From NCBI GenBank assembly GCA_947311845.1, contig CAMZMU010000111.1, forward strand, positions 13,000,743 to 13,064,742: DNA of 64,000 bases, read 5' to 3'. Numbering within the stretch: position 1 is the first letter of the stretch; every line of letters starts with the position of its first letter. A model generated the notes under the pieces. The model had not been told where the DNA came from. It saw nothing but the letters and a program-made list of their open reading frames with translations, and did not search any database. Position numbers and translations under genes: made by a program. The DNA comes from Poa pratensis. Its lineage: Eukaryota > Streptophyta > Magnoliopsida > Poales > Poaceae. Shown here piece by piece: positions 10,558 through 21,971 of the stretch.

Positions 10558-11895
10558 TGAAAGGACAAGGATGTCGCCTCGGGGGGGGGGGGGGTGAATG
10601 GGCGATTAAAACTTTTCCTGTTTAGGCTTGATAATTGCGAAATAAAACTAGGTGTTTAAATTAACAAGCGAACAAACTAAATAAACTAGGCTCACCTATG
10701 TGCACCAACAACTTATGCTAAGCAAGACAAGCAACAAGGTGATAGCAATATAGAATACTTCAAGCACGAAGGCTATCACAATGTAAAGTGCATAAGTAAA
10801 GAGCTCGGGTATAGAAATAACCGAGGCACGTGGAGACGATGATGTATTCCCGAGTTCCTCCTTTTTAGGGGAGTACGTCCGTTGGAGAGGTGTGAACCAA
10901 CACAATGGTTCAACAACCACAAAGGTTTCACCTTCTTATCCGATGAACCGTACCACAAAGGTTTGGTTCACCTTCCACTATCGGAATCCTTCGAGGCGGA
11001 AATCCGGAGCCTTTCAACAACGATCCGAGGCACAACCCACAACGGGATTGGGGGCTCCCGAACAGCTACAAGTGACCACACAAGGGTCTCAACCACCAAA
11101 CGGGCGTCTAGGGTCCAAAGACCCAAGAGTAACAAGTTCACAAGCTTTCAACTTTCACGAATCCTCGTGGAGAGCACAAACCGATGCAACGAAGCAATGG
11201 CAAGAGCACAAGTGATCAAATCCTTCACTCTCAAATACCACCACAAGCAACTAATACTTATGGGGGGAGAAGAGAGGAAGAACAACGAAGAACACAACAA
11301 ATGGAACTGCAAGATCTAGATCAAGAGACTTCCCCTCACTTAGAGGAGAGATGGATTGGTGGAAAAGTAGATCTAGATCTCCTCTCTCAAATCTGTCAAA
11401 GATATGCAAGAATCATGGGAGGAATTGGGAGAGGGGCAAGCTTTCCAAGGTCAACAATGGAAGAGAGAGAGGGGGGAAAATGTGCTTGGAAGAGCTGGCT
11501 GGCTGGAGGTAGGTGGAGGGGTATTTATACCCCTCCCAGAAAAAGAGCCGTTGCAGCCAACTTACACCGGAGACTCCGGACCCGGAAGGGCAGAAAAAAG
11601 GCCGATGCAGGAAACTTGCACCGGAGACTCCGGACCACGAAGGTCGGAGACTCCGGCCGGGGCAGAGACTCCGGGGTCACTCCGGACCAACTCCGGACCC
11701 CTATACCGCAAGCGCTGTCCTGTGGAGCTCTTCGCATCAAAACTCGATTGGCCGGAGACTCCGGCCCCTGAGCCCCCTGAGACCGGAGACTCCGGACTAG
11801 AAAACAGAAAAGCCTGAAATGCAATAACTTTTGCAAGGAAGTTCCAAACGAGATGAAACCAACGAGGTTGGAAAGGTAGCGACAAGAGCTTTCCA
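10558..11895 (-). mobile_element. Solo LTR, minus orientation
   Basis: It starts TGAAAGGACAAGGATGTCGC and ends AGAGCTTTCCA (plus strand), i.e. TG...CA on the minus strand, ending in the familiar grass LTR tail CGACATCCTTGTCCTTTCA. A TATA-like GGTATAAATACC lies at about 11520-11531. There is no PBS, PPT or second LTR next to it. Flanking 5-bp sequences differ (CTTTC and ACGTG), so no target duplication is visible. It occupies the junction between duplication units A and B. The poly-G run at about 10579-10592 is part of it. Confidence 0.65.
11567..11796. repeat. Cluster of palindromic CCGGAGACTCCGG motifs
   Basis: Full copies lie at about 11567-11579, 11621-11633, 11752-11764 and 11783-11795, with degenerate and half copies (ACTCCGGACC) between. 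All are in the U3 part of the solo LTR, upstream of its TATA-like motif on the minus strand. They may be transcription-factor or replication-associated repeats; function unknown. Confidence 0.7.
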
Positions 11896-11904
11896 ACGTG
11901 TCCC

Positions 11905-12448
11905 CAACGTGTCCCCAGGTCTGGCAAGCTCGGGTCGGCGCCTCGTCTACATCGGCTTCGACAACGTCTTAGGCATATAATCCCTCATCTACGGCTGCCT
12001 CGACCGTGTCACCGATTTCATCTTTGCGTACTCAGTTCTGGCAAAACTTTGTTCCTGACGTGCGCCTTGTTCAGGCAAAGTTATGGCCGCATCTCGTCCT
12101 CGATGGCTCGAACTGCATCGTCTCCGGCAACGGAATCCTCGACGACTGACTTGACGTGTCTCCGTCACTCTCCTCACTCCCTATGGGCACGCGGCTTCAT
12201 GTGCGTCTAACTCGACACCGACCACGGCGACCCCTCACAGGGCTACCACGACCAAGGCTGCATCGCCCAACGCTCTCGGCTACCTCGATATCGACACAAA
12301 GGGCTATCACCTCGCCTAAGCACCTCATCAGCTTCCTCTGCAGTGCAAGCTTCTGTGCGGGAATGTCAGCCTACTGGTTTCTACTTCGGTTTCTCTCAAG
12401 TCTGACCGTCCGCGACGCTCTTGTTGTTCACAATGCTACCGCTACGAC
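11905..12448 (+). mobile_element. Internal region of the non-autonomous LTR element, duplicated copy (left end of unit B)
   Basis: Aligns with 3927-4478 at about nine of ten positions by eye, with one internal difference around 12190-12240 where B has extra sequence. It begins right at the solo LTR end with a doubled AACGTGTCCCC. No intact ORF. Confidence 0.6.
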
Positions 12449-13454
12449 CATGGGCGGACGCAGCGTCCCTGCCCGGGCTTCGCTCGTGCTCGCTTCCTAC
12501 GCGATAGGAAAATTTGCGACCAAATATCATCTGAGCAGGGGCAAAACGAGGCTTGGTGGACCTTCAAGTGGGCTTGTGTAGTTGGCCTGTGCCTCTGTGC
12601 CTCATCCTGGAAACCAAGAGACAGCGATGCAAAAATAGACTAGCTAGTAGGGAATACACCCTGGCCGTGTTTGAACTCACTTCATCCTCTCTAATTTACA
12701 CAACCGTGTTTCGATTTGAAATAAAATGTACACGAAGTATATGTTCATCGACGAGTAGGTGATCGGTTTTGTGTTTAGTCGACTGTAATATTTTAATTTG
12801 GACCCGAGTTCGCACCATTTTTAGACGAATTTTGTCAAATCCATCGCACTCGATGTACCTTTTGAAATTTACTTCGACAAGTAGATCGATCTCGCCGTTT
12901 CCCCAAGACGGATGCGCTCACCAAACTAGTGGAGAAGGAAAGGAACATACGAGGCCACGTCGCCTGCAAAACCGCCGCCACCACCAAGGGTTTTTCTGGC
13001 CAAAAACCCCTCACGCCTCTTGCGTGACCACCTGTGGTAACACTCTGGACTATAAAGAGAGGGCCAATGTTACCAAGCAGGAGTAGGGATTTTCGCCTCC
13101 GGCGGACTGAATCTGGGTAACTCCCTGCGTCCCTGATTTGCTCGTGGAAGTTCTCTTGAGAGGACGAATCTAGTCTCACCCAAAAACACCGTTCGAAGCC
13201 TCCTTCGTGCCCTCTCCGAACTAACTACAAGGGGTATCCGCTACTCCGGTGTCCATGCAATGAGGCACGACAAGTATTTTGATGTGTTGTAAACATTTGA
13301 CTGTGTCGTGAGCGTGTAATGTATTATATTCCTGTTTCCGCAATAAAGTAATTTTGAACACAATATTTGCTCCATATTTCCTAAACTTGTTCAATTTTTT
13401 TTTAGTTGCACTGTAGCGCGCCCAGGCTTCGACAAATTGCTGGGTCCGCCACTG
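12449..13454. mobile_element. Non-autonomous hAT element with perfect 8-bp target duplication
   Basis: The ends are CATGGGCGGACGCAGCG and, inverted, CAGTGGCGGACCCAGCA. GCTACGAC flanks it at 12441-12448 and 13455-13462. It is 1006 bp with no recognisable transposase. Unit A shows an excision footprint at the equivalent position (4471-4486). Confidence 0.85.
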
Positions 13455-13470
13455 GCTACGACTGCGGGGA

Positions 13471-13765
13471 TTTTTTTTTTGCGAAACACAGTACATCGTA
13501 GACGCTCACATACACGCGTATACACTCACCACTATGAACGTAAATACGCACACCCTACCCCTATGAGCATCCCGACAGACTGAGTCGAAGAATCAGGTCT
13601 TGAGATTGACGAATTCACCACGGGCACCTCGCTGTCGACGGGAACATCGCCTCATACTGAATAATATCCGTCTAAATGAGAAACACTATCGTCAAATCTG
13701 AGTTTTGAACTCTCATGCGCTGGAGGTATAACCATTCTCCTAACCATTCAACCACAAGTTGAATA
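13471..13765 (-). mobile_element. tRNA-derived SINE (Au-SINE-like), copy 2
   Basis: Duplicate of the SINE at 4497-4764. It keeps a longer head near the T-run (CATACACGCGTATACACTCA) that is missing from copy 1. The B-box-like GAGTTCAAAAC is on the minus strand. Confidence 0.55.
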
Positions 13766-14995
13766 TGAGATATACGGTTATTACGATAGTATAGGATAAA
13801 GTTAGGATCTGTTTTTCATCTATTGTTTAACTTGACTCGTACTTCTAGATGATCCATGTGCGCTTTTATATAATCGTCCTTGAGGATCAATAATATATTC
13901 AACATATTACGTCAATTTCATAATTCTATAATAATGAATGAGCCCATTTGGGTAGCTGTAGGTGCAAACCGAAAAAGTATCAGTCTTCACGTGACGGCGA
14001 CCGCGAGCAGGTGGTGGCGTGTCCGAAACTGGATCGCAAGGATCGCCCCCGGCCATCGACGATGGAGACCAAATTTTCGGCAGGATCCATTAATAAAAGT
14101 GTCAACTTCCTCTTAGATTAACTTAGCCATCCGGCAATCCGCCAACTTGCGATATTTTTCTTCAGCAAAAGCAACACCGATCGACTTGTTGTTAATCAAC
14201 TCCATGATGCGATCGCCGGAACACCATGGGCCATGTAACAGTGCAATAGAATATCCTGCAATCAGCTGCTACGCGGATGGTAGAAAAGAAAATGCCGGGA
14301 GATCGAGGGCCATTGCTCGTTTTTCGTCTAGGGTGATGGATTATTCGTCATGGATACTCCGTGCAACCCTAGGTGCATGGTGGATGTATTTTTATTTCGA
14401 AGCCCGGACACCTCACCAAGTATAATACTGTACTGGTGTGGTGCGTTATGATTTTGTCTCGTCTTGGTCATGATCGCTGTACCCATGGTTAGGAGGACTA
14501 ATTAATTGGCTATGCCTTGACGGGCTGGTTAACTAGAGAAAGCAATAGCTAGCAGAATCCTACGGGCTGTAGAGCTGGCATGGCGATGTACCAGGCAGGA
14601 GCAGTACTCCTACGATGGCCTAGTCAGTATCAGTGCGATAGGACATGTGAAGTTGTATCTTTTTCCACACGGAACTGGTTTATTTCGTTTTTATTGACTG
14701 GTTTCTCCATATGTTAATTTGAAGCCGGCGTTACAGTGAAGTCATGTCGATCGGTCCATATGTGCCGTAAGCACCGGACTTGGTCAGATCAATTGACGTT
14801 CTGTACACACACAAACAAAATGCTCACTTGTCATACAAATTTCTTGTGGTAGGTCTCTTTTTCCGGTAATGTTTAACAGGTTTCTTGCTATCACTGCTGA
14901 ATTCTGTGAAGGACGATAAGTTGCTGCACATTATTTTGGGCACTGTGTACAGTTTGTCATCAGTTATTCGATATGCAAAAATTCAAACCAATACC
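13766..14995. other. Unit B flanking sequence, no gene recognised
   Basis: Colinear with 4765-5366 and 6158-6760 of unit A, without the hAT insertion of A. It contains about 150 extra bases at about 14810-14940 not seen in A. Ends at ATACC (14991-14995), where a composite insertion begins. Confidence 0.5.
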
Positions 14996-15057
14996 AGAAG
15001 CGGACAACAGTAGGCGTTGCTACTAAACCTAGTTGCACCACTCTTCCGTTCGTACTA

Positions 15058-15217
15058 CTCCCTCCGTATCAAAATATAAGTCGCACTACCAACTTACCAC
15101 ACACATGTATCTAGACATGTTTTAGTGCAAGATTCATGTGAACCTTGTACTAAAACATGTCTAGATACATGTGTGTGGTCAGGTTGTAGTGCGACTTTTA
15201 TTTTGATACGGAGTGAG
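15058..15217. mobile_element. Stowaway MITE, near-perfect hairpin
   Basis: CTCCCTCCGTATCAAAATAT at one end and its inverse at the other, with long complementary arms (for example ATGTATCTAGACATGTTTTA and its inverse), flanked by TA at 15056-15057 and 15218-15219. 160 bp, non-coding, apparently young from the arm match. Confidence 0.85.
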
Positions 15218-15219
15218 TA

Positions 15220-16053
15220 CAATGGAAGTATGGAACAGTATCAATGCTCGGGACTCTTTTGCTGGCAGCAGCGTGCATGCATGTGGAGCGCTGTACGCAT
15301 TTGCGAGGGAACATACGTGCGCGCGGATTAATTTCAGCGGACTATTCACGTGCTACAGTAAGCGCCCCAAACTCTGTAACTTATGTACCTTGACTAGTAG
15401 ATGCAGTCCAACAATTTACATCTCGATTCAGCCTGTTACAGCATGTGTCCTCACCCTGCTCACCATCCAAGTGTCGAACCGTGTTGAGGTGATTAATTTA
15501 GACAGTCTCTTGTATCTGCTCATCTAATCTCATCTAGTAATATAATCAAGGGGAAACGAAACAGATACTCCATATTAATTGGCGACCCACATACCGAACT
15601 GCCAAAAATATGCAAACATCATGCAGACTTGCACACGTAGCTGAGCAGGTTCCAAAGCCGGAACGCCCCCCAAACTTGTGAGTTGGTGCTTGTGTTCATC
15701 ACGCACGCGCGACAAGAACACCGAAATGAGAGCAGCTGACACTCCACTACTACATCGACAAGTACGAGGCAGTGACAAGCCCGAGCAGCCAAGCTAGCCT
15801 AATTTGTTGCCTGCCTCGCGTGCTGAAACCGCTGAGCTGACGGATGCATGGCGGGATGCTCTGTTGTACGTGTCGCCAACGGCGACGACGCGTGGAGAAG
15901 CCGCGCGACAAGTGTACGGCGGCGAGCGGCGCCGCGTGCGTCGGCGTGCGCGAGACACGGCCGCGCAACCGTCCGTGCAGTGGCTTGCCGGGCTGGGTGC
16001 CCCGCGCGCGCACGAGTTCAGGGTCGCGGTGCTGGGCTCGCTCCGCTTGACGC
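15220..16053. other. No gene recognised
   Basis: Sequence inside the composite insertion. The GC-rich part at about 15820-16050 has open frames on both strands, which I attribute to base composition. Confidence 0.35.
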
Positions 16054-16058
16054 CTACG

Positions 16059-16198
16059 AGTAGAAGGATGAGATTGACGTGACGCGAGCCTTTCGAGCGA
16101 GGTACAGACTCAGGGCAAGATGCCTCCTATCGATAACATGAAGACAGTTTCAATCTAATCCCTTGTAATATATAATAACTACCTAATATACTCTAACA
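16059..16198 (-). repeat. 3' LTR of the TRIM-like element
   Basis: Direct repeat of 17606-17749, with many substitutions. Its outer end reads AG instead of the expected TG on the plus strand. Confidence 0.8.
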
Positions 16199-16799
16199 CT
16201 CTCCCGCGATCCTAACGGTACAGCCGTGACAACAGTGACATCGTGGACGGTCAGACTGAAGGTAAGAAACCAGTATTCTGACATCCCGTAGTCGTAACGG
16301 GAACGTCGTGGACAGCGTGGCGGCACGGATGCTTGGACCGTAGAGGAAGCTGTTTGAGGTGCTCAGGCGAGTTAGTAGCCCTTTGTGTCGATTTCGAGGT
16401 AGCTGAGAGTGTTGGACGATGCGTCTTGGTCGAGGTAGCCGTGCGAGAGGGTTGTTGTGGTCGATGTCGCGGTTAGGGATGCCGGTGTCGAGGTAGCCGC
16501 ACATGAAGTCGCGGGCGCAGGGAACGCCATGGAGTCGTGGACATGAGGCTACGCTGGTGAGGAAGACGGTGACTCGCTCGAGGCAGTCATCGGAGAGGGT
16601 GTCGACGCCGAAGACGATCTTGTCGCTGGTGACGAAGCACCACACTGGGTTTGCCAAGCCTGGGGATAGTTCAGGGTCGAAGGCACACATCGGTGTTGCC
16701 AGTACCAAGCGTGCGCAGAAGAGGACTAGTACGAATTGTGTGCAATGTCGGAGATACTAGCAGAGGAGACATCTAGAACTGTTGCGAGGCACAAAGCGG

Positions 16800-16800
<1 letters not shown>

Positions 16801-16875
<75 letters not shown>

Positions 16876-16877
16876 TG
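16801..16877. repeat. (GA)n microsatellite
   Basis: About 35 GA units with one interruption near 16865, inside the TRIM-like element. The long poly-LS and poly-ER open frames across it are artefacts. Confidence 0.95.
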
Positions 16878-17605
16878 CCAGTGCAGGCCGCAGTTGTCGT
16901 AGTAGGCGAGAAGGTATAGTCGGTAACGAGGCGATGACGCTGGCGACAAAATTGTAATGGAAGATGACGAAGGTGTAGTCTGTGGAACCTGCGACGGCAG
17001 ATTACCTCTAAAGGCGTGGCGGTGGTAGTCAAAGTAAGCGAGGAAGAACCCGACGAAATCTATGAAATTACGGCTCGAGGGTGCGGCATAGCTACAGGAC
17101 GCGAGTCCGTGCAAGGGGTAGAGGCCACTTGCACCGTACACGTCTGGGAAGACGCGTTGGCGGTCGGTTAGAATGTTCTAAGGGCGGCGGCACTGCGGCC
17201 CGAAGGGGCGACACAAAGGTAGCCCGTTGCTCTATCGGTGGTGCACACGTGCTCAGTGACGCGGCGAAAATGATCTGGTGGGACGAGGGGGCCACGACAG
17301 CCTTCAGAGAGGCCGCAACAACCTATCGGGGGAGTTGGGGCGCAGCAGCTTGCGGATTGCCCGCAGCAGGTGGGAGGTAGGGGATCGTCGATGCCAATGT
17401 TAGAGTATAGTGATCGGCGTAGAACAATCGCCGATCGAGGGACCGATAAAGAGAAAAACCGATCTACAAATTGGAAAAAAAACTCTCCAGCCGATCAACC
17501 GATTCGGCAGACGAACCGTAACTATGCGTCGTGCGGCGACCTATCGGGAGGGCGCGGTGCGGAAGCGTGTTTAGGATCTAAGTCGGGATCTTGCGGCTGA
17601 TACCA

Positions 17606-17749
17606 TGTAGAAGGATAAGGTTGACGTAATGCTTTAGATGTTGTATTAAGCAGACTTAGGGTTAGGGCAATAAGCCTTTTAGAGATGGCATGGAAACAAT
17701 TCCAATCTAATCCCTTGTAATTAATTAACTACCTAGTATATCTCTAACA
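17606..17749 (-). repeat. 5' LTR of the TRIM-like element
   Basis: Begins TGTTAGAGATATACTAGG and ends ATCCTTCTACA on the minus strand, directly followed by the primer-binding site. Confidence 0.85.
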
Positions 17750-17989
17750 CTACCAACCTCAATGCAGCATGCAATTTCTGCATTTGCGTGGAGTGTCTTG
17801 CTAACTCTGTTTTGGGTTCCTGGACTGAAGCTTGTCTATGATTTCGTTAATGAAATGGGGATAACCATAGTTCGAGAAAACACTTTGTTTTGGAAATGGG
17901 AAAACTTTATTAAAGCAAGATACATAATTGTTACATCACTCACACGCAAAGCATTAGAAAATCTGGGGGCATCGCCACTCAAACCGAGG

Positions 17990-18520
17990 GTAGGTGAATA
18001 TCAGCATGCCATGAGCCACCGAGTTGGCCTCCCTTGACAATCCTGAAATCTCATTTTGATAAGTCTGAACACGATCTTGATACACTGCAACATCCTCATC
18101 CGTGGTGCTATAGTCCCTTTTTTTTTGCGAAACACAGTATAACGCAGTCGCTCACATACACGCGCACACACTCACCCCTATGAACGCACGCCCGCACACC
18201 TACCCCTATGAGCACCTCCGAGAGACTGAGCCGGCGGGTCAAGTCTGAGATTGACAAAGTCACCACAGACGCTCGCTGTCGACGGGAACGTCGCCTCTTA
18301 CTAAAGAAAATTCCGCTTAAATAAGAAACACCAGCGTCAAACCTGGGGTTTGAACTCTGATGGGCTGAGGTACGACCACCCTCCTAACCAACCATCCTGC
18401 CCCATTTGGACATCGTCAATTACCTTCGAACAGTAAGAATCGACGCACTTTTTTGCTTCTAGTAATGTTGCGTCCCAAATGGTTTGCTACCTCCAGCATA
18501 GTCTTGGTAACTTGCTTCGT
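17990..18520 (-). mobile_element. RNase H-like (RVT_3) fragment of a non-LTR type element, split by a SINE
   Basis: Minus-strand translation gives YQNEISGLSREANSVAHGML, matching the REAN..AH motif of the RNase H-like domain that follows plant LINE reverse transcriptases. The frame is short and broken by a SINE at 18118-18396. Related sequence lies at 37075-37248 beside gene copy C. Confidence 0.5.
18118..18396 (-). mobile_element. tRNA-derived SINE (Au-SINE-like), copy 3
   Basis: A-box-like GGTTGGTTAGGAGGG and B-box-like GAGTTCAAACCC on the minus strand, ending in an A-tract (T-run at 18118-18126). An independent insertion into the RNase H fragment. Confidence 0.65.
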
Positions 18521-18740
18521 TTTGCTCGATCAAAATCCAGAGATTTGAGTGTTGAGACGACGGGAAATTTGCATGACTTACTAGGACTCTGGACTCTTGC
18601 AGCTGAAGCCGGTACAGAGAGGTAACATGGGCCTATCCAGCAAGCATAGATGACACACTAACTTATTACGACGAAACTTTGTAAAAGCAGATGACCAGCC
18701 CATTATACGTTGGTCGAGCAAATTGCAAGCCCACTTTAGA
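18521..18740. other. No gene recognised
   Basis: End of the composite insertion next to the 3' end of gene copy B. Confidence 0.35.
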
Positions 18741-18760
18741 TACCTCAGGGGCCGAAAGCC

Positions 18761-20841
18761 CTAGACGTGCACGGTCACTTTTCCCTTCTCTTCGTTGCTG
18801 TCGAGCTTGATGCCCTTGTACCACATCGCGCACGCCACGTACACGGCCAGGTCGACGAGCGAGAGCGCCGCGAGGAGGAAGTAGAACCTGTCGAGGTGGC
18901 CGGAGTTGAGATTTCCCGGGATCCATCCAGGCCTCCTCTCCCCGGCAGTGAGGCTGGTCACCACGCTGACCAGCATGATGCTCACATAGTTCCCGAGCGA
19001 GATGGACGCCATGCATAGCGAGCTGCCGAAGCTCTTGACGCCGTCGGGCGCCTGCCCGTTGAAGAACTCCAGCTGCCCGACGTACATGAACACCTCCGAC
19101 GCCCCGATCAGCGCGTACTGCGGCACCTGCCACAGCACGCTCAGGGAGCTCGGTTGGTCCGGCGCGGACGCGGGCACCCGCTTCAGCCGCTCCACCTCCA
19201 CCACGCCTGCCACCACCATCGCCCCCATGCCGATCACGAGCCCGACGCCCATGCGCTGCAGCTCCGTCAGCCCCTGCGGGTTCCCGGACAGCCTCGCCAT
19301 GACTGGTACCAGCACGCGCCGGTATATGGCGATGAACGCCAGCACGCTCAGGATGTCGAACACCGACATGCTCGCCGCGGGGACATGGAATGACCCGATG
19401 TTGGTGTTCATGGTGGTGCCTTGCTCCACAAACAGGGAGGCCATCTGCGTGAACACCACTGAGTAGACGATGGTGCACAGCCAGATAGGTAGCATCTTGA
19501 GGATGCACTTCACCTCCTCCACCTGCGTCACCGTGCACAGCCTCCACGGGTTTTGCAAGTTCTTCGGATCGCTGTACTCCTCCTCGGTCACCGTCGCCGC
19601 CTTGTCGAGATACCTGAGCTGGTCACTGTGCAGGATCTTCCTGATACCGGCTTCCTTGTAAGACTCGTCGCCTTCCAGCTCGTGGAGTAGCTCGCCGCAG
19701 GCGGGCGCGTCGGTGCGCCACTTGCGGATGCGGCGACGAGCACCTGCGCGATTCGGGTCAGCGGGTTGCCGGTGGGCTTAAAGTAGCGGTAGTTGGGGGT
19801 GCCGAGCAGGAAGAGCACGAGCGCCAGTGCCGCCGCGCCGGCCGAGACCCAGAACCCCATGACCCACTGGCCAGCGTCCTCGTAGTACACCAGCACCGTG
19901 TTGGAGAAGAGGGAGCCCACGTTGAGCGCCAGGTAAAAGTAGCTGAAGAAGGCCACCTTGGAGCGCGCCTCGTCCGGGTCCGTCTCGTCGAACTGGTCTG
20001 AACCCAGCGTCGCGATGGACGGCTGGTACCCGCCGTTGCCGAACGCGATCATGTATGTCGACAGGTAGAACAGCGCCACGCCGGCCGTTGACGGCGGGTC
20101 GCAGTGCGTCTCCCCGTCGCCGCACCCGGTGGGCTTCACCAGCAGGAACCACGACGCGAGCGACAGGATCACCAGGCCCTGTGTTCAGAATTCAGAAGTT
20201 CAGAACAACACACACATATTAATTTTACTGAGCGACTGGATCATCAGTCATCAGTGTTTCTTTCTACTGAGCGTACCGTGACGTAGATCATCTGGAAGAC
20301 GGCGCAGGTGATGTAGCGGCCCCAGTAGGAGTCGCTCATGAAGGCGCCGATGAGGGAGAAGATGTAGACGGTGCCGGTCCATTTGCTGATGCTGTTGGCA
20401 GCCTCGGCGTTGTCCTGGTGGAGCACCCTCCGGAGGAACACCACCAGGTTCACACCGACGCCGAAGAAGGCGCACGTTACGAGTGCATAGTTCACTGCAT
20501 CATTCAGGCAGTAATCTCGATCAAAATCTCAGATCCACTTTTGTTTTAAAATTTATTAAAAAATCACAGAAGTGTCGTGCTGTTTCCCCAAAAAACAAAA
20601 ATAAAATCTCAGATCCAGTTCATTCATAGCGGGGTCCGAGGAAAACATAGTCCAGCTGAGCAAAATCGAATAACTAGAGCATGATTTTATTTACCTAGCA
20701 GCAGGATGGAAGATTTCCATTTCCCAGTGCTTGCTTTGACTGCTGGGTTTCCTCGTCTGTCCATTGACCCATCTTCAGTGATGGGAGATATGGTCTTAGA
20801 GTCGACGGTGTTTGTAGCCATCACCATCTTTAGTGAGTTTT
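18761..20841 (-). pseudogene. NRT1/PTR family transporter, NPF7-like (copy B), one-base frameshift
   Basis: Same exon structure as copy A: 20841-20695, 20494-20277 and 20178-18761. The two middle exons and splice sites match copy A. In the last exon one C is missing at about 19727 (TTGCGGATG against TTGCGCGATG in copy A). The frame shifts after RIAQVLVAAS and stops at 19588, removing the second half of the transporter including the C-terminal membrane bundle. Downstream the original frame continues open to the same stop at 18761, so the lesion is recent or a sequencing error. Only a few other differences from copy A are seen in 1.4 kb, for example V for M near the C-terminus. The upstream exon and promoter are intact (21812-22105). 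If the deletion is real, the product would be truncated and probably non-functional. Confidence 0.8.
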
Positions 20842-21811
20842 CTGAAACTTGACGTTTCTTCTGCTTCATCAGTTCAGAAAATACATTAGAAAGTGCCAAA
20901 TAAAGAGGAGAAAGTCGTAGTCTCGCTACCTAAGCTGTTCGAATACTTCATGTAAAAGGAGCGGAGTTCAAGTTCATATATATTTATCAGTATTAAGTTT
21001 ATGAAAATATGGACAACAACTGTTTGTAAATGTATTCAGTGAGCTAGCTGTATAAGAAGAACCGTACTATAACATATTTATTTATTCTATTTCAGTTACT
21101 TACATATCGTCTATTCTACGTTTTCCTCTGTTGGTCGGTTTCGGTGTAAATGCAGGACTGCTTATCAGTTCTTTTTTCATACGAAATGTTGGCTTGTACA
21201 TATGACAAATGTTGTAGCGTCCAATCGTATCATATCAGTAGCGCATACAAGTTGGACGAAATATGTTATGTCCCACAAGGTACCTTGTCTGTTTTGTTCG
21301 CTAGCTCGTGCAGACCCGTCAGCAAGTTCTTCAGTATTTGTTGTTTTGTGCAAGATTAGTTCAACCTGCAAGTACAGCTCGTGTCAGCAGGGATGAATCG
21401 ACCATATCCATTACCATAAAACATGATTAAGTGTGCTTAAATTGATCCGTCCTCTTCCAACATGAAAAAACGAAGTAGAGACGCCGGCGCGCTTATCGCC
21501 ATGCACTGTCTCCTAGTGGTATCTTTTCTCAGTGGAGAAAAACCATATATATCTAGTATCCCATTTTGGTGTATAAATATACGGATAATCCTATAGGGTA
21601 CCACGTGGGATACATGCATGCATAGAACCCAGTTCTGTAGAGTGGTGATATGGAGCTTTGTGTCCTTAGCAGCGCTCGGATCTAAACCATTCCGTTTCAG
21701 AATGGTGAAAAGAACAGATCGAAACGACAAGGATACAGTAATCATGCAAGAGTTGGCATCGCCGGATGTACTTGTACTCACGGCAACACAGACATACGGT
21801 CTACCATATAC

Positions 21812-21971
21812 CTTCGTTGATGAACCCTCCGGTGCAAGCGCGCAGCTTCTTCTCCGGCGACGGGGACGACGAGCGCTTCAGGAAGGAAACGATCACGGTG
21901 TCTAAGACGGGAACCAGCGCGACCTCTAGCCCGGACGACACCTCGACGAAACCGGGCAGGCCTCCAGACAT
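21812..21971 (-). other. Upstream exon of copy B with ATG
   Basis: ATG at 21971-21969, open for 53 codons plus one base to the donor GAAG|GTATATGG. It can join the acceptor at 20841 in phase to give a 58-residue N-terminal extension. The alternative is a 5'UTR exon. A plus-strand open frame (MNPPVQARSFF...) overlaps it in all three copies and is probably the shadow of this exon. Confidence 0.5.

Larger units (their letters stand above)
16059..17749 (-). mobile_element. Complete short-LTR (TRIM-like) retroelement
   Basis: Minus-strand element of about 1.69 kb with short LTRs at 17606-17749 (5', 144 bp) and 16059-16198 (3', 140 bp), both ending TGTTAGAG on the outer/inner TG side. The primer site TGGTATCAGCCGCAAG lies directly inside the 5' LTR (17590-17605) and a purine tract (GCGGGAGAG) directly next to the 3' LTR (16199-16207). 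Flanking 5-mers CTACG (16054-16058) and CTACC (17750-17754) match at four of five. The internal region has no gag, protease or polymerase. It contains peptide blocks shared with 861-4490 and 11905-12448, and a GA microsatellite. It must be mobilised in trans. Confidence 0.85.
14996..18740. mobile_element. Composite 3.7-kb insertion next to the 3' end of gene copy B
   Basis: Unit A is continuous across this point (CAATACCTCAGG). In B the two sides are separated by 3.7 kb and both carry ATACC, consistent with a 5-bp target duplication. It contains a MITE, a complete short-LTR element, a reverse-transcriptase-associated RNase H fragment and a SINE, so it is probably an old element with nested insertions. 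The class of the outer element is not resolved. Confidence 0.5.

Noticed and set aside
10558..11895. Full retrotransposon rather than solo LTR
   Set aside because: No second LTR, primer site or internal domain on either side within the window.
16736..17141. Frames with poly-ER or poly-LS runs
   Set aside because: Translation of the (GA)n microsatellite.
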